Shown here: in pieces, positions 27,160 through 35,795 of the stretch
Position numbering within the stretch: the first letter of the stretch is position 1
Layout of the letters: each line of letters begins with the position of its first letter
Notes under the pieces: generated by a model
Database searches by the model: none
What the model was told of the DNA's origin: nothing
The model's input: the letters and a program-made list of their open reading frames with translations, nothing else
Program-made: the position numbers and the translations under genes
Source: JBBROS01 sp965213845
Lineage (GTDB): Bacteria; Pseudomonadota; Alphaproteobacteria; Acetobacterales; Acetobacteraceae
Length of the DNA: 64,000 nucleotides
Reading direction: 5' to 3'
Assembly (NCBI GenBank): GCA_965213845.1
Contig: CBDCAI010000004.1
Coordinates: forward strand, 1,302,001 to 1,366,000

Positions 27160-28392
27160 ATGCAGGGGCTTGCCGGGTATGTCGTGCTGTTGGGGCTGGC
27201 CTTCCTGCTGACGGAGGACCGCCGGGCGATCCCGTGGCGGGCGGTGCTGGGTGGCCTGGCGTTGCAATGGGGGCTGGCGCTGCTGCTGCTGCGGGTGCCG
27301 GGGGCGCAGCGCGCGGTGCTGGTGCTGAACGACGGCGCGGACGCGCTGCAGCGGGCGACGGACCAGGGGACGGGGTTCCTGTTCGGCTACCTGGGCGGCG
27401 GGGCGCTGCCGTTCCAGGAGACGCGGCCGGGGGCGAGCTTCATCCTGGCGTTCAAGATGCTGCCGCTGGTGCTGGTGATCTCGGCGATCGGGGCGCTGCT
27501 GTTCCATTGGGGGGTGCTGCAGCGGATCGTGGCGGTGTTCGCCGGGTTGCTGCGGCGGGTGCTGGGGATCGGGGGGGCGCTGGCGCTGGCGGCCTCGGTG
27601 CACATCTTCGTCGGCATGATCGAGGCGCCGCTGCTGATCCGGCCGTATCTGGCGCGGATGCAGCGGGGCGAGGTGTTCGCCATGATGACCTGCGGCATGG
27701 CGGGCGTGGCGGGCACGGTGATGGTGATCTACGGGACGATGCTGTCGCCGGTGGTGCCGAACGCGCTGGGGGTGATCATCGTCGCCTCGGTCATCAGCAC
27801 GCCGGCGGCGCTGGCGGTGGCGGCGCTGATGGTGCCGTGGGGGCCGGGCGACGGGCAGGCTGTGGCGCTGGCAGGGGAGCGTGCCTCGGGCAGCCTGGAC
27901 GCGCTGGTGCGGGGGACGGCGGACGGGATCGGGCCGCTGGTGGGGATCACGACCAGCCTGATCGTGACAATCACGCTGGTGGCGCTGGTCAACGCGATGC
28001 TGGGCGGATTGCCGCTGCCCGGCGGGCCCTGGACGCTGCAGGGCCTGCTGGCGGTGCCGCTGCGCCCGGTGATGTGGCTGATCGGGGTGCCCTGGGCGGA
28101 AAGCGGGGCGGCGGCGCTGCTGATGGGCACGAAGACGGTGCTGAACGAGTTCGTGGCCTATCTGAACCTGGCTGCCCTGCCACCCGAAGCCTTGTCGGCG
28201 CACAGCCGGTTCGTGATGACCTTCGCGCTGTGCGGCTTCGCCAATTTCGGCAGCCTGGGCATCCTCGTCGGCGGCCTGGCCGCGATGATGCCGGAGCGGC
28301 GGGGCGAGGTGGTGGGGCTGGGAATGCGGTCCCTGGTGTCGGGCACGATCGCGACGTGCCTGAGCGGGGCGGTGGCGGGGGTGCTGGGGTAG
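27160..28392 (+). CDS. Concentrative nucleoside transporter (CNT/NupC family)
   Basis: A 410-residue inner-membrane transporter with ten or so hydrophobic segments, of the CNT family that imports nucleosides with H+ or Na+. Key family features are FGYLGGGALPF, the gate region AFKMLPLVLVISAIGALLF, the ASVHIFVGMIEAPLLIRPYL core motif (the G-x-x-E-A-P substrate site) and the second repeat with NEFVAYLNL. I chose ATG 27160 (MQGLAGYVVLL) because it begins at the first helix; the frame-open ATG at 27094 adds a hydrophilic leader. It stands alone and converges with the degraded toxin remnant four bases after its stop. Confidence 0.88.
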   Translation: MQGLAGYVVLLGLAFLLTEDRRAIPWRAVLGGLALQWGLALLLLRVPGAQRAVLVLNDGADALQRATDQGTGFLFGYLGGGALPFQETRPGASFILAFKMLPLVLVISAIGALLFHWGVLQRIVAVFAGLLRRVLGIGGALALAASVHIFVGMIEAPLLIRPYLARMQRGEVFAMMTCGMAGVAGTVMVIYGTMLSPVVPNALGVIIVASVISTPAALAVAALMVPWGPGDGQAVALAGERASGSLDALVRGTADGIGPLVGITTSLIVTITLVALVNAMLGGLPLPGGPWTLQGLLAVPLRPVMWLIGVPWAESGAAALLMGTKTVLNEFVAYLNLAALPPEALSAHSRFVMTFALCGFANFGSLGILVGGLAAMMPERRGEVVGLGMRSLVSGTIATCLSGAVAGVLG

Positions 28393-28396
28393 GGGG

Positions 28397-28734
28397 TCAG
28401 CGGTTGGTCCGGATGTAGTGCCGGGAAATCTCGATCCGCATCCATGGCGTGCTCCAGCCGTTTCCAGGCGGTGACCTCGTCGCAGCAGAGATGGATCAGG
28501 CTCAATCGGTCGAAGCGTTCCCCGCTCGGCGACAGGCCGTAGCGATGCGCGATCCGTCGCATGTCCTTGTCGATGGCGACCAGAACTGCGTCGTTCTGCG
28601 GTGCGGTCGCTGCGACGACGATGTCCGGTGCTCGTTCCGGCAAAGCGTCTCGATAGGAGATCACCTCACCGCCGCTCTGCTCCAGGACGGACCCGACGGA
28701 AATCCGGCGCTCCGGCATCGAGGAATGTCCGCAG
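28397..28734 (-). pseudogene. Remnant of a PIN-like (DUF5615-type) toxin gene, frameshifted
   Basis: The minus strand preserves pieces of one protein in three frames. From 28734 it reads (CTG)RTFLDAGAPD. After TTT at 28702-28700 it must lose one base to continue as SVGSVLEQSGGEVISYRD, then VLVAIDKDMRRIAHRYG and FDRLSLIHLCCDEVTAWKRLEHAM. A further frame change then gives the proper ending RIEISRHYIRTNR and a stop at 28397-28399. Members of this family, as I remember them, begin M-x-FFLDAxVPDSVG and end LRTNR, so the order is right. The ATG is replaced by CTG, and about 15-20 codons before the C-terminus are missing. It would be the toxin half of a type II-like pair. GC is lower than in the neighbours. 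Confidence 0.6.
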
Positions 28735-28743
28735 CGGCGGCGG

Positions 28744-28909
28744 CCAGATCCCGAAACGAGTAGAGCCTGCCGTAGCTGATTCGCCGGTCACCGAAGGCCA
28801 GGCCCGGAATGAAGAACTCGGTCTTGTCCCAATACCGGAGTTGAGCCCGGCTGACACCGGTCAGCTGTTCCGCTGTCTCTCTCCATTGGAGTGCGTCGCA
28901 GCGGATGAT
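28744..28909 (-). pseudogene. Remnant of a MerR-type HTH/DUF433 antitoxin gene, truncated
   Basis: One frame reads ETAEQLTGVSRAQLRYWDKT and then FGDRRISYGRLYSFRDL, which is the MerR-like helix-turn-helix start of antitoxins that normally also carry a DUF433 domain. A TAG (28912-28910) directly precedes it in frame and no ATG/GTG/TTG follows, so the start is lost. The frame runs into the toxin remnant about a dozen bases after SFRDL, so the entire DUF433 part is deleted. The pair has collapsed into one non-functional locus upstream of the binding-protein gene. Confidence 0.55.
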
Positions 28910-29016
28910 CTAAAGCGGTATCATGGGCGACTCGCGCGGAGCAAGCTGGCGCCGTCGCGGTATAAGTCAGATATTGAGCCGTCAGCCCCGATCAAGAGGG
29001 CCAGGGAGAGTGTCGC

Positions 29017-30288
29017 ATGCGGATCAGCCGTCGGGTGTTCGGGTCGGGGCTTCTCGGGAGCGTGGTGGCCGGGGGGGCGCGGGCCCCGGCGTGGGCGCAG
29101 GCGGGAGCGCAGTCGGGGGCGCAAGCGGGGGCGCAGGGGTTGCCGACCTTGCGGATCGGGGTGCTGACGGACCTTTCGGGCCAGTATCGGGACAATTCCG
29201 GGCCGACGTCGGTGTTGGCGGCGCGGCAGGCGGTGGAGGATTTCGGGCCGGAGGCGCGGGGGTTCCGGGTGGAGATCCTGGCGGCGGACCATCAGCAGAA
29301 GCCGGATGTGGGGGCGGCGATCGCCCGGCAGTGGTTCGACCGGGACGGGGTGGACGCCATCGCCGACGTGAACAACACGGCGATCGCGCTGGCCGTGCGG
29401 ACCCACGCCATCGAGAAGGACCGGGCGCTGCTGGTGACGGGGGCGGCCTCGGCCGACCTCACGGGCAAGTGGTGCAACCCGAACATGGTGCATTGGGCGC
29501 CCGACACCTATGGCGACGCGCATTCGACGGGCAACGCCATCCTGAAGAAAGGGGGCAAGACCTGGTTCACGGTCGCGGCCGACTACGTGTTCGGGCAGAC
29601 GCTGGAGACGGAGGTGAAGGCCCTGGTCCAGGCGGGTGGTGGCCGGGTGGTCGGCAGCATCCGCTACCCGTTCCCGGGCACGACGGACTTCTCGTCCTAC
29701 CTGCTGCAGGCGCAATCGAGCGGGGCGGACGTGATCGCCTTCTGCAACACCGGGGGCGACATGGAGAACGCCGTTAAGCAGGCGCACGAGTTCGGCCTGA
29801 CGCGGGGCGGCACGGTCGTCACCCCGATGTTCGGCTTCGTGACGGAGGTGAAGGCGCTGGGGCTGGAGACGGCGCAGGGGCTGTACATGACGGAGCCGTT
29901 CTACTGGGACCTGAACGAGCGGACGCGGGCCTTCACCAAGCGGTTTTTGCCCAAGGCCGGCGACAACTACCCGTGCAGCCTGCATGCCGGGGCCTATAGC
30001 GCCGTCCTGCACTACATGAAGGCCGCGGTGTCGTTGAAGCCGGAGGGGATGCGCTCCGGGCGGGCCGCGATCGCCGGCATGAAGGCGCTGCCGACGGATG
30101 ACGACTGCTACGGGCAGGCCAGCATCCGGGCGGACGGGCGCTTCCTGTCGGACACGCACCTGTTCCAGGTGAAGTCGCCCGGCGAGAGCAAGGGGCCGTG
30201 GGACCTGTTCCGCCATGTCTCGACCACGCCCGGCGCCGAGGCGTTCCGGCCGCTGGCCGAGGGCGGGTGCGCGATGGTGAAGTCCTGA
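29017..30288 (+). CDS. ABC transporter substrate-binding protein, branched-chain amino acid type
   Basis: A 423-residue periplasmic binding protein of the Leu/Ile/Val (Peripla_BP_6) group. The N-terminus MRISRRVFGSGLLGSVVAGG has a twin-arginine pattern (SRRVFG), so export is probably by Tat, with cleavage near AWAQA. The mature start LRIGVLTDLSGQYRDNSGP and ILAADHQQKPDVG are family features. A 12-bp tandem repeat (29101-29136) adds AGAQ/SGAQ copies right at the mature N-terminus. The stop overlaps the next ATG by one base (TGATG). No permease or ATPase is nearby. Coupling to an acyl-CoA dehydrogenase hints at a carboxylic or branched-chain acid ligand. Confidence 0.88.
   Translation: MRISRRVFGSGLLGSVVAGGARAPAWAQAGAQSGAQAGAQGLPTLRIGVLTDLSGQYRDNSGPTSVLAARQAVEDFGPEARGFRVEILAADHQQKPDVGAAIARQWFDRDGVDAIADVNNTAIALAVRTHAIEKDRALLVTGAASADLTGKWCNPNMVHWAPDTYGDAHSTGNAILKKGGKTWFTVAADYVFGQTLETEVKALVQAGGGRVVGSIRYPFPGTTDFSSYLLQAQSSGADVIAFCNTGGDMENAVKQAHEFGLTRGGTVVTPMFGFVTEVKALGLETAQGLYMTEPFYWDLNERTRAFTKRFLPKAGDNYPCSLHAGAYSAVLHYMKAAVSLKPEGMRSGRAAIAGMKALPTDDDCYGQASIRADGRFLSDTHLFQVKSPGESKGPWDLFRHVSTTPGAEAFRPLAEGGCAMVKS
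29101..29136 (+). repeat. 12-bp tandem repeat, 3 imperfect copies, in the binding-protein gene
   Basis: Three imperfect copies of GCGGGAGCGCAG encode AGAQ, SGAQ and AGAQ just after the signal peptide cleavage region. The period keeps the frame. Confidence 0.8.
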
Positions 30289-31994
30289 TGGACGGGCTGG
30301 CTCACGCGGCTGTCGACGCGGTGCCGGGCCATGCGGTGCCGGACAGCCACGGGCTGAACCTGTATCGGGCGGACCCGGCGCTGGCGCGGCTGGCCCGGCT
30401 GTACCTGCCGCCGGCGCTCGATGCCCACCTGGTGCCGCATCTGGACCGGCTGGGCGCGCTGGCCGGCGGCTCGTTGAGCGACCTGGCGCACCAGGCGGAC
30501 CGCAACCCGCCGGCGCTGCACCATCGGACGCGGCGCGGCGAGGACCGGCAGAGTCTCGAGAAGCACCCGGCCTACCTGGAGATGGAGCGACTCGCCTTCT
30601 CGGAATACGGGCTGGCCGCGTTGTCGCACCGGGACGGCCCGCTGGGGTGGGACGCGCCGATGCCGCCTGCAGCCAAGTACCTGATCACCTACCTGTTCGT
30701 GCAGGCGGAGTTCGGGCTGCTGTGCCCCGTGTCGATGACGGACAGCCTGGCGCGCACGCTGCGCCGGTTCGGCGACCCGGCGCTGGTCGCGCGCTACCTG
30801 CCCGGCCTGGTCAGCCAGGACATGGACGCGCTGACGCAGGGCGCGATGTTCATGACCGAGCAGGCGGCCGGGTCGGACGTGGGCGGCACGCTGGTCTCGG
30901 CGGTGCCGAACCCTGATGGCACATGGGCGCTGCACGGGGAGAAGTGGTTCTGTAGCAACCCCGATGCGGGGCTGGCGATGGTGCTGGCGCGGCCGGTGGG
31001 GGGCCCGGCTGGACTGAAGGGGGTGGGGCTGTACCTGCTGCCGCGGACGCTGCCGGACGGGACGGCGAACGCGTACGGGATCGTGCGGCTGAAGGACAAG
31101 CTGGGGACGCGCTCGATGGCGTCGGGCGAGATCTCGCTGCGGGGGGCGACGGCCTGGCTGGTGGGGGACGACCCGCGCCTGGTCGGCGGGGCCGGGTTCC
31201 GGCAGATGGCGGACATGGTCAACAACTCGCGCCTGTCGAACGGGGTGCGGGCGGCCGGGTTGATGCGGCGTGCGGTGACGGAGGCGGTGTATGTCGCGCG
31301 GCATCGGGAGGCGTTCGGGTCGCGCCTGGTCGACATGCCGCTGATGCGGCGCCAGCTGGCCAAGATGACGGTGTGGGCGGAACAGGCGCGCAGCATGGTG
31401 TTCCAGGCGGCCGAGGCGTTGCGGCGGGCGGATGCCGGGGAGGCGGGGGCCTATGCGCTGCTACGGGTGTTGACGCCGCTGCTGAAGTTCCGGGCGTGCC
31501 GGGATGCGCGCAGGGTCACCGGGGACGCGATGGAGGTGCGGGGCGGCTGCGGCTACATCGAGGAGTGGGGCGACGCGCGGCTGGTGCGGGACGCGCATCT
31601 CGGCTCCATCTGGGAAGGTACCAGCAACGTCGTGGCGCTGGACGTGCTGCGGGCGGCGACCCGGGAGGATGCGCTAACGGCGCTGCGGGGGCATGTGTCG
31701 GGGCTGCTGGACGAGGGGTCGGTCGCTGGGGCGCCTTTGACGGGGGCGCGGGTGGCGCTGGACCGGGCGATTGCGCTGGCGGACCGGGCGCGCGCCGGTG
31801 AGCCGCAGCTGGCGCGGCAGGCGGCGTCGGGCCTGTATCACGTGACATCGGCGGCGGCCATGGCGTGGGAGGGGGCCCGCACCGGGGATGCCGGGCGGGT
31901 CGCGCTGGCCGGGATGGCCATGCGGCACCGGGTGCTGCCGCAAGACCCCCTTTGCGCGGACGAGGATTTGGCGGGGCTGGAAGGGTTGTTCTGA
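30288..31994 (+). CDS. Acyl-CoA dehydrogenase family protein, AidB-like
   Basis: A 568-residue flavoprotein of the AidB branch of acyl-CoA dehydrogenases. AidB members bind FAD and DNA and are linked to alkylation response, though many homologues may have metabolic roles. Visible blocks are MTEQAAGSDVGGT (FAD/substrate region, ~185-197), WFCSNPDAGLAMVLARP, GLMRRAVTEAVYVARHREAFG and the AidB-type stretch MEVRGGCGYIEEWGDARLVRDA followed by GSIWEGTSNVVALDVLR. The ATG overlaps the upstream stop as TGATG. Coupling to a solute-binding protein is odd for a DNA-repair role and favours a catabolic one. Confidence 0.85.
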   Translation: MDGLAHAAVDAVPGHAVPDSHGLNLYRADPALARLARLYLPPALDAHLVPHLDRLGALAGGSLSDLAHQADRNPPALHHRTRRGEDRQSLEKHPAYLEMERLAFSEYGLAALSHRDGPLGWDAPMPPAAKYLITYLFVQAEFGLLCPVSMTDSLARTLRRFGDPALVARYLPGLVSQDMDALTQGAMFMTEQAAGSDVGGTLVSAVPNPDGTWALHGEKWFCSNPDAGLAMVLARPVGGPAGLKGVGLYLLPRTLPDGTANAYGIVRLKDKLGTRSMASGEISLRGATAWLVGDDPRLVGGAGFRQMADMVNNSRLSNGVRAAGLMRRAVTEAVYVARHREAFGSRLVDMPLMRRQLAKMTVWAEQARSMVFQAAEALRRADAGEAGAYALLRVLTPLLKFRACRDARRVTGDAMEVRGGCGYIEEWGDARLVRDAHLGSIWEGTSNVVALDVLRAATREDALTALRGHVSGLLDEGSVAGAPLTGARVALDRAIALADRARAGEPQLARQAASGLYHVTSAAAMAWEGARTGDAGRVALAGMAMRHRVLPQDPLCADEDLAGLEGLF

Positions 31995-31998
31995 GCGT

Positions 31999-33237
31999 CT
32001 ACAGCAGGCCGGCGCCGGAGAAGCCGCCGAAGACGCCGAGCAGGGTGGTGAGGCCGACGACGACGATGACGAGCCACATGTAGGGGCCGCGCAGCCGGTG
32101 TGCGGCGGGCAGGGCGCGGACGGACAGGGCGATGAGGAAGCCCAGCACCAGCGGCAGCATCAGCGCGTTCATGATCTGCACGCCGACGTTGAGCGACACG
32201 AGGTTCGGCCAGATCGCGACCAGGATGGCGCAGCCGACGACGCAGGCGGCATAGATGCCGTAGAACCAGGTCGCCTGGGTGGGCCGCAGCTCGAGCGAGC
32301 GGCGGTAGCCCGCGACCTCGCCCACGCCCCAGGCCAAGGCGAGGGTGGCGACGATGGCGGCGACCATGCCGGCGCCCAGCACGCCGAGGCTGAAGACCAG
32401 CTTGCCGATCCCCTCGCCGAGGAAGGGCGTCAGTGCCTGGCTGAGGTCGCCGACGGTGGTCAGGCTGGCCTCGGGGTTCTTCCGGCCGATGGTGGCGGCG
32501 GTCGCGACCAGCACGGCGGCCATGATCAGCTGGGTGACGACGGCGCCGACCGCCGTGTCCCATCGGGCCGCCTTCAGGTGCTCGGGGCGCAGGCCTTTAT
32601 CCGCGATGGCGGACTGCTGGTAGAACACCATCCAGGGCATGATGACCGCCCCGATGTTGGCGGCGGCGAGGTAGACGTATTCCTTGTTGGCGAACGGGAT
32701 GTCGATGGCGCCGCGGGCCATCTCCGCCACGTCCGGGTGGGCCATCCAGGCGACGACGAAGAAGGCGAGTTCGAACAGGCCCAGCGCGATCGCCACCCGT
32801 TCGACCCGGCGATAGCTGCCGGTCAGCACCACGCCGAGCAGGGCCGCCGCGGCGATGCCGAGGCTGACCGGGCGCGGGATGCCATACAGCTCGCCGACGC
32901 CGGCGACGCCCGACAGCTCCGTGATGAGGGCGCCCATGGTGGCGACGGTGAGGCCCGCGACCGAGATCCAGGCCCAGACGCCGCCAAAGGTGTCGCGGAT
33001 CAGCTCGCCATGGCCGCGGCCGGTGAAGATGCCGAGGCGGACGGTGAGTTCCTGCACCATGAACAGGATGGGCATGAGCACGACCTGCAGCAGCAGCAGG
33101 CGGTAGCCCCACTGCACGCCCGACTGGCCGGCGGTGATGATGCTGCCGACATCGGTGTCGGCGAGCATGACCACGATCCCGGGCCCGAAGACCGAGGCAT
33201 AGCGGGTTAGGCGGGAACGGCGGGCGAGAGTGCTCAC
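31999..33237 (-). CDS. Nramp-family divalent metal transporter, atypical metal-site motif
   Basis: A ~412-residue, 11-helix inner-membrane transporter of the Nramp/MntH (SLC11) family. The first helix reads GPGIVVMLADTDVGSIITAG, where classical Nramps have the metal-binding DPGN. Helix 6 reads IMPWMVFYQQSA where classical members have the M-P-H-N type site. Both sites keep an acidic or Met-Pro position but lose the usual residues, as reported for Nramp-related proteins with other ion preferences. I put the start at GTG 33237; a TTG at 33249 is also possible. It is divergent from cysS and converges with the AidB-like gene. Confidence 0.8.
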   Translation of the reverse strand: MSTLARRSRLTRYASVFGPGIVVMLADTDVGSIITAGQSGVQWGYRLLLLQVVLMPILFMVQELTVRLGIFTGRGHGELIRDTFGGVWAWISVAGLTVATMGALITELSGVAGVGELYGIPRPVSLGIAAAALLGVVLTGSYRRVERVAIALGLFELAFFVVAWMAHPDVAEMARGAIDIPFANKEYVYLAAANIGAVIMPWMVFYQQSAIADKGLRPEHLKAARWDTAVGAVVTQLIMAAVLVATAATIGRKNPEASLTTVGDLSQALTPFLGEGIGKLVFSLGVLGAGMVAAIVATLALAWGVGEVAGYRRSLELRPTQATWFYGIYAACVVGCAILVAIWPNLVSLNVGVQIMNALMLPLVLGFLIALSVRALPAAHRLRGPYMWLVIVVVGLTTLLGVFGGFSGAGLL

Positions 33238-33398
33238 GGCGGGGACCAACTGAGAATTGTTCGCAATGGCCTACACGGGCCCCGGCACGCGCGCAAGCCG
33301 GGCCCGGGCAGGCGTCGAACACGACTGGGTGCTCCGCGGTCCCTGCAAGGGTCGTTTTGGCCGTTGCCATGCCGGGCAGGCGGACGCAGAAGGGACGG

Positions 33399-34769
33399 AT
33401 GCCGGCCCTGATCCTCCATGACAGCATGACGCGGCGGCGGATCGTGTTCTCGCCGCTCGACCCCCGGCACGTGCGGCTGTACGTCTGCGGGCCCACGGTC
33501 TACGACCTGGCGCATGTGGGCAACGCGCGCGGCATGACCGTGTTCGACGTGCTGACCCGGCTGTTGCGGGTGCTGTATCCGCGTGTGACCTACGTGCGGA
33601 ACATCACCGACGTGGACGACAAGATCAACGCGCGGTCGGCGGAATCGGGCGAGCCGATCGGGGCGATCACGGCGCGGACGACGGCGCAGTTCCATGCGGA
33701 CATGGCGGCGCTGGGCAACCTGCCGCCCGACCAGGAGCCGCGGGCGACCGAGCATGTGGCGGAGATGCTGACCTTGATCGGGCGGCTGATCGGGTCCGGC
33801 CATGCCTATGCGGCCGACGGGCATGTGCTGTTCGCCGTGGGCAGCTTCGCCGGCTATGGCACGCTGTCGGGCCGCACGCCGGACGAGCTGCTGGCGGGCG
33901 CGCGGGTGGAGGTGGCGCCCTACAAGCGCAATGCCGGGGACTTCGTGCTGTGGAAGCCGGCCGAGCCGGGTGTGCCGGGGTGGGACAGCCCCTGGGGCCG
34001 GGGCCGCCCCGGCTGGCACATCGAGTGCAGCGCGATGGCCTGGCGCTACCTGGGCGAGAGCTTCGACATCCATGGCGGCGGCGGCGACCTGATCTTCCCC
34101 CACCACGAGAACGAGCGGGCGCAGAGCCTGTGCGCCCTGCCGGGCAGCGGGTTCGCCCGCGTGTGGCTGCACAACGGGATGTTGCTGAGCGGGGGCGAGA
34201 AGATGTCGAAGTCGCTCGGCAACTTCATGACCATCCGGGACGCACGGGAGCGTGTGCCCGGGGAGGCGATCCGCATGCTGCTGCTGCGGGCGCAGTACCG
34301 CTCGACGCTGGAGTTCTCCATGGCCGGGCTGGCGGAGGCGCAGGGCGAGCTGGACCGGTTCTACCGGGCGCTGCAGCGGGCGCCGGATGCGATGGCCGCG
34401 TCCGTCCCTGAAGCCGTGCCCGAGGCGGTGATGGACGCGCTGTGCGACGACCTGAACACGCCGGCGGCGTTTGCCGCGATGCATGGGCTGGCGGACCGGG
34501 CGATGGCCGGCGACGCGGCGGCGGCGGCGGGGCTGCGGGCCGCGGGGGGCCTGATGGGTCTGTTGCAGCAGGCGCCGGAGACCTGGTTCCAGGGCGGGGT
34601 GGACGCGGCCGCGGTGGAGGCGGCGCTGGCCGAGCGGATCGCGGCGCGGCGGGCGCGCGACTTCGCCCGGGCGGACGCCATCCGCGCGGAATGGCTGGCG
34701 CGCGGCATCGCCTTCGAGGACAAGCCGGACGGGACCACGCTCTGGCGCCGGGTGTCGCAGCCGGCATGA
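33399..34769 (+). CDS. cysS: Cysteinyl-tRNA synthetase
   Basis: CysRS charges tRNA-Cys. The 456-residue class I synthetase has LYVCGPTVYDLAHVGNAR (zinc Cys and the HIGH motif as HVGN), the GNITDVDDK-type segment NITDVDDK, WHIECSAMA (second zinc cluster), FPHHENERAQ and the KMSKSLGNF motif. Length is typical. I chose ATG 33399 (MPALILHD), preceded by AGAAGGGA, rather than the frame-open ATG at 33357. It overlaps trmJ by ATGA. Confidence 0.95.
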   Translation: MPALILHDSMTRRRIVFSPLDPRHVRLYVCGPTVYDLAHVGNARGMTVFDVLTRLLRVLYPRVTYVRNITDVDDKINARSAESGEPIGAITARTTAQFHADMAALGNLPPDQEPRATEHVAEMLTLIGRLIGSGHAYAADGHVLFAVGSFAGYGTLSGRTPDELLAGARVEVAPYKRNAGDFVLWKPAEPGVPGWDSPWGRGRPGWHIECSAMAWRYLGESFDIHGGGGDLIFPHHENERAQSLCALPGSGFARVWLHNGMLLSGGEKMSKSLGNFMTIRDARERVPGEAIRMLLLRAQYRSTLEFSMAGLAEAQGELDRFYRALQRAPDAMAASVPEAVPEAVMDALCDDLNTPAAFAAMHGLADRAMAGDAAAAAGLRAAGGLMGLLQQAPETWFQGGVDAAAVEAALAERIAARRARDFARADAIRAEWLARGIAFEDKPDGTTLWRRVSQPA

Positions 34770-35635
34770 CGGGGCGGGAAGGCGGCGCGGCGCTGCAGCC
34801 GATCGACCCGAGCCCGGTGGTGATCCTGGTGCGGCCGCAGCTGGCGGACAATATCGGGGCGGCGGCGCGCTGCATGGCGAATGGCGGGCTGTTCCATCTC
34901 CGTCTGGTGGCGCCGCGCGACGGGTGGCCGCAGGAGCGGGCGTGGCGCCTGGCCTCGGGCGCCGACCGCATCCTGGACGCGGCGACGGTGCACGAGACGG
35001 TGGCCGACGCGGTGGCGGACCTGCACCGGGTGTTCGCCACCTGCCCGCGGCCGCGGCATGTGGTGATCCCGGTCATGACGGCCCGCGCGGCGGCGACCGA
35101 AATCCGCGACGTGGAGGCCGAGGGGCTGCGGACCGGCATCCTGTTCGGGCCCGAGCGGGCCGGTCTGGATGCGGAGGACCTGGCGCAGGCCGACACGCTG
35201 GTTCGCTACCCGCTGAACCCGGCTTTCGACTCCTTGAACCTGGCCCAGGCTGTGATGGTCATGGCTTACGAGTGGTGGACGGCCGGCGACGCGACCCCGG
35301 CCGTGCGGCTCGAGACGCACGGGACGCAGGTGGCGTCGAAGGGGGATCTCGAGCACTTCCTGGTGCACCTGGTGGACCAGCTGGATGCCTGCGGGTTCCT
35401 GCGGAACGCGCCGAAGCGGCCGGGGATGGTGCGCAACGTGCGGCATCTGTTCGAGCGGGGCGCGGTGACGGAGCAGGAGTTGCGGACGCTGCACGGCATC
35501 GTCGCCGGGCTGGCGCTGGGCCGGCGGCGGCTGGGGCGGTTCGAGGACGACCTGGTGCCGCTCGCGTCGGCGCTGCGGGAGTTGGGTGGGGTGTCCGGGT
35601 CTGGGACGGAGTCGGGGACGGAGTCGGAGGAGTGA
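34766..35635 (+). CDS. trmJ: tRNA (cytidine/uridine-2'-O)-methyltransferase TrmJ
   Basis: A SpoU/TrmD-superfamily (SPOUT) methyltransferase of 289 residues that 2'-O-methylates position 32 of tRNAs. SPOUT motifs: PVVILVRPQLADNIGAAARCM (motif 1, N-x-G-A-A-R), ILFGPERAGL (motif 2) and YPLNPAFDSLNLAQAVMVMAYE (motif 3 with the knot). A C-terminal helical extension is present as in TrmJ. The start overlaps cysS (ATGA). The tail ends in a short Ser-Gly-Thr-Glu repeat (two 12-bp units at 35600-35623), which looks like a recent duplication. Confidence 0.92.
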   Translation: MTGREGGAALQPIDPSPVVILVRPQLADNIGAAARCMANGGLFHLRLVAPRDGWPQERAWRLASGADRILDAATVHETVADAVADLHRVFATCPRPRHVVIPVMTARAAATEIRDVEAEGLRTGILFGPERAGLDAEDLAQADTLVRYPLNPAFDSLNLAQAVMVMAYEWWTAGDATPAVRLETHGTQVASKGDLEHFLVHLVDQLDACGFLRNAPKRPGMVRNVRHLFERGAVTEQELRTLHGIVAGLALGRRRLGRFEDDLVPLASALRELGGVSGSGTESGTESEE

Positions 35636-35712
35636 CGGCCCCTGACCGGTGCGACAACACTGGACCTTATCGATCACGATGGTTGGACCGGTGACTGACA
35701 GGAGGATCTGAG

Positions 35713-35795
35713 ATGGTTCAGAGCCCCAGCGAGGCGGAGCTGCGGTCGCGCATCGTGTCACAGGTGGGACGGAGTCCCGGCTGCCACGACGATGT
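35713..35795 (+). pseudogene. Possible truncated gene start (about 28 codons) with a strong ribosome site
   Basis: A CAGGAGG ribosome site (35699-35705) sits eight bases before ATG 35713. The first codons read MVQSPSEAELRSRIVSQVGR and look like a normal N-terminal helix. After about 28 codons the frame runs antisense through the small membrane-protein gene with no recognisable protein character. I read it as the surviving 5' end of a gene cut by a rearrangement, but it could be a real short ORF. Confidence 0.3.
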
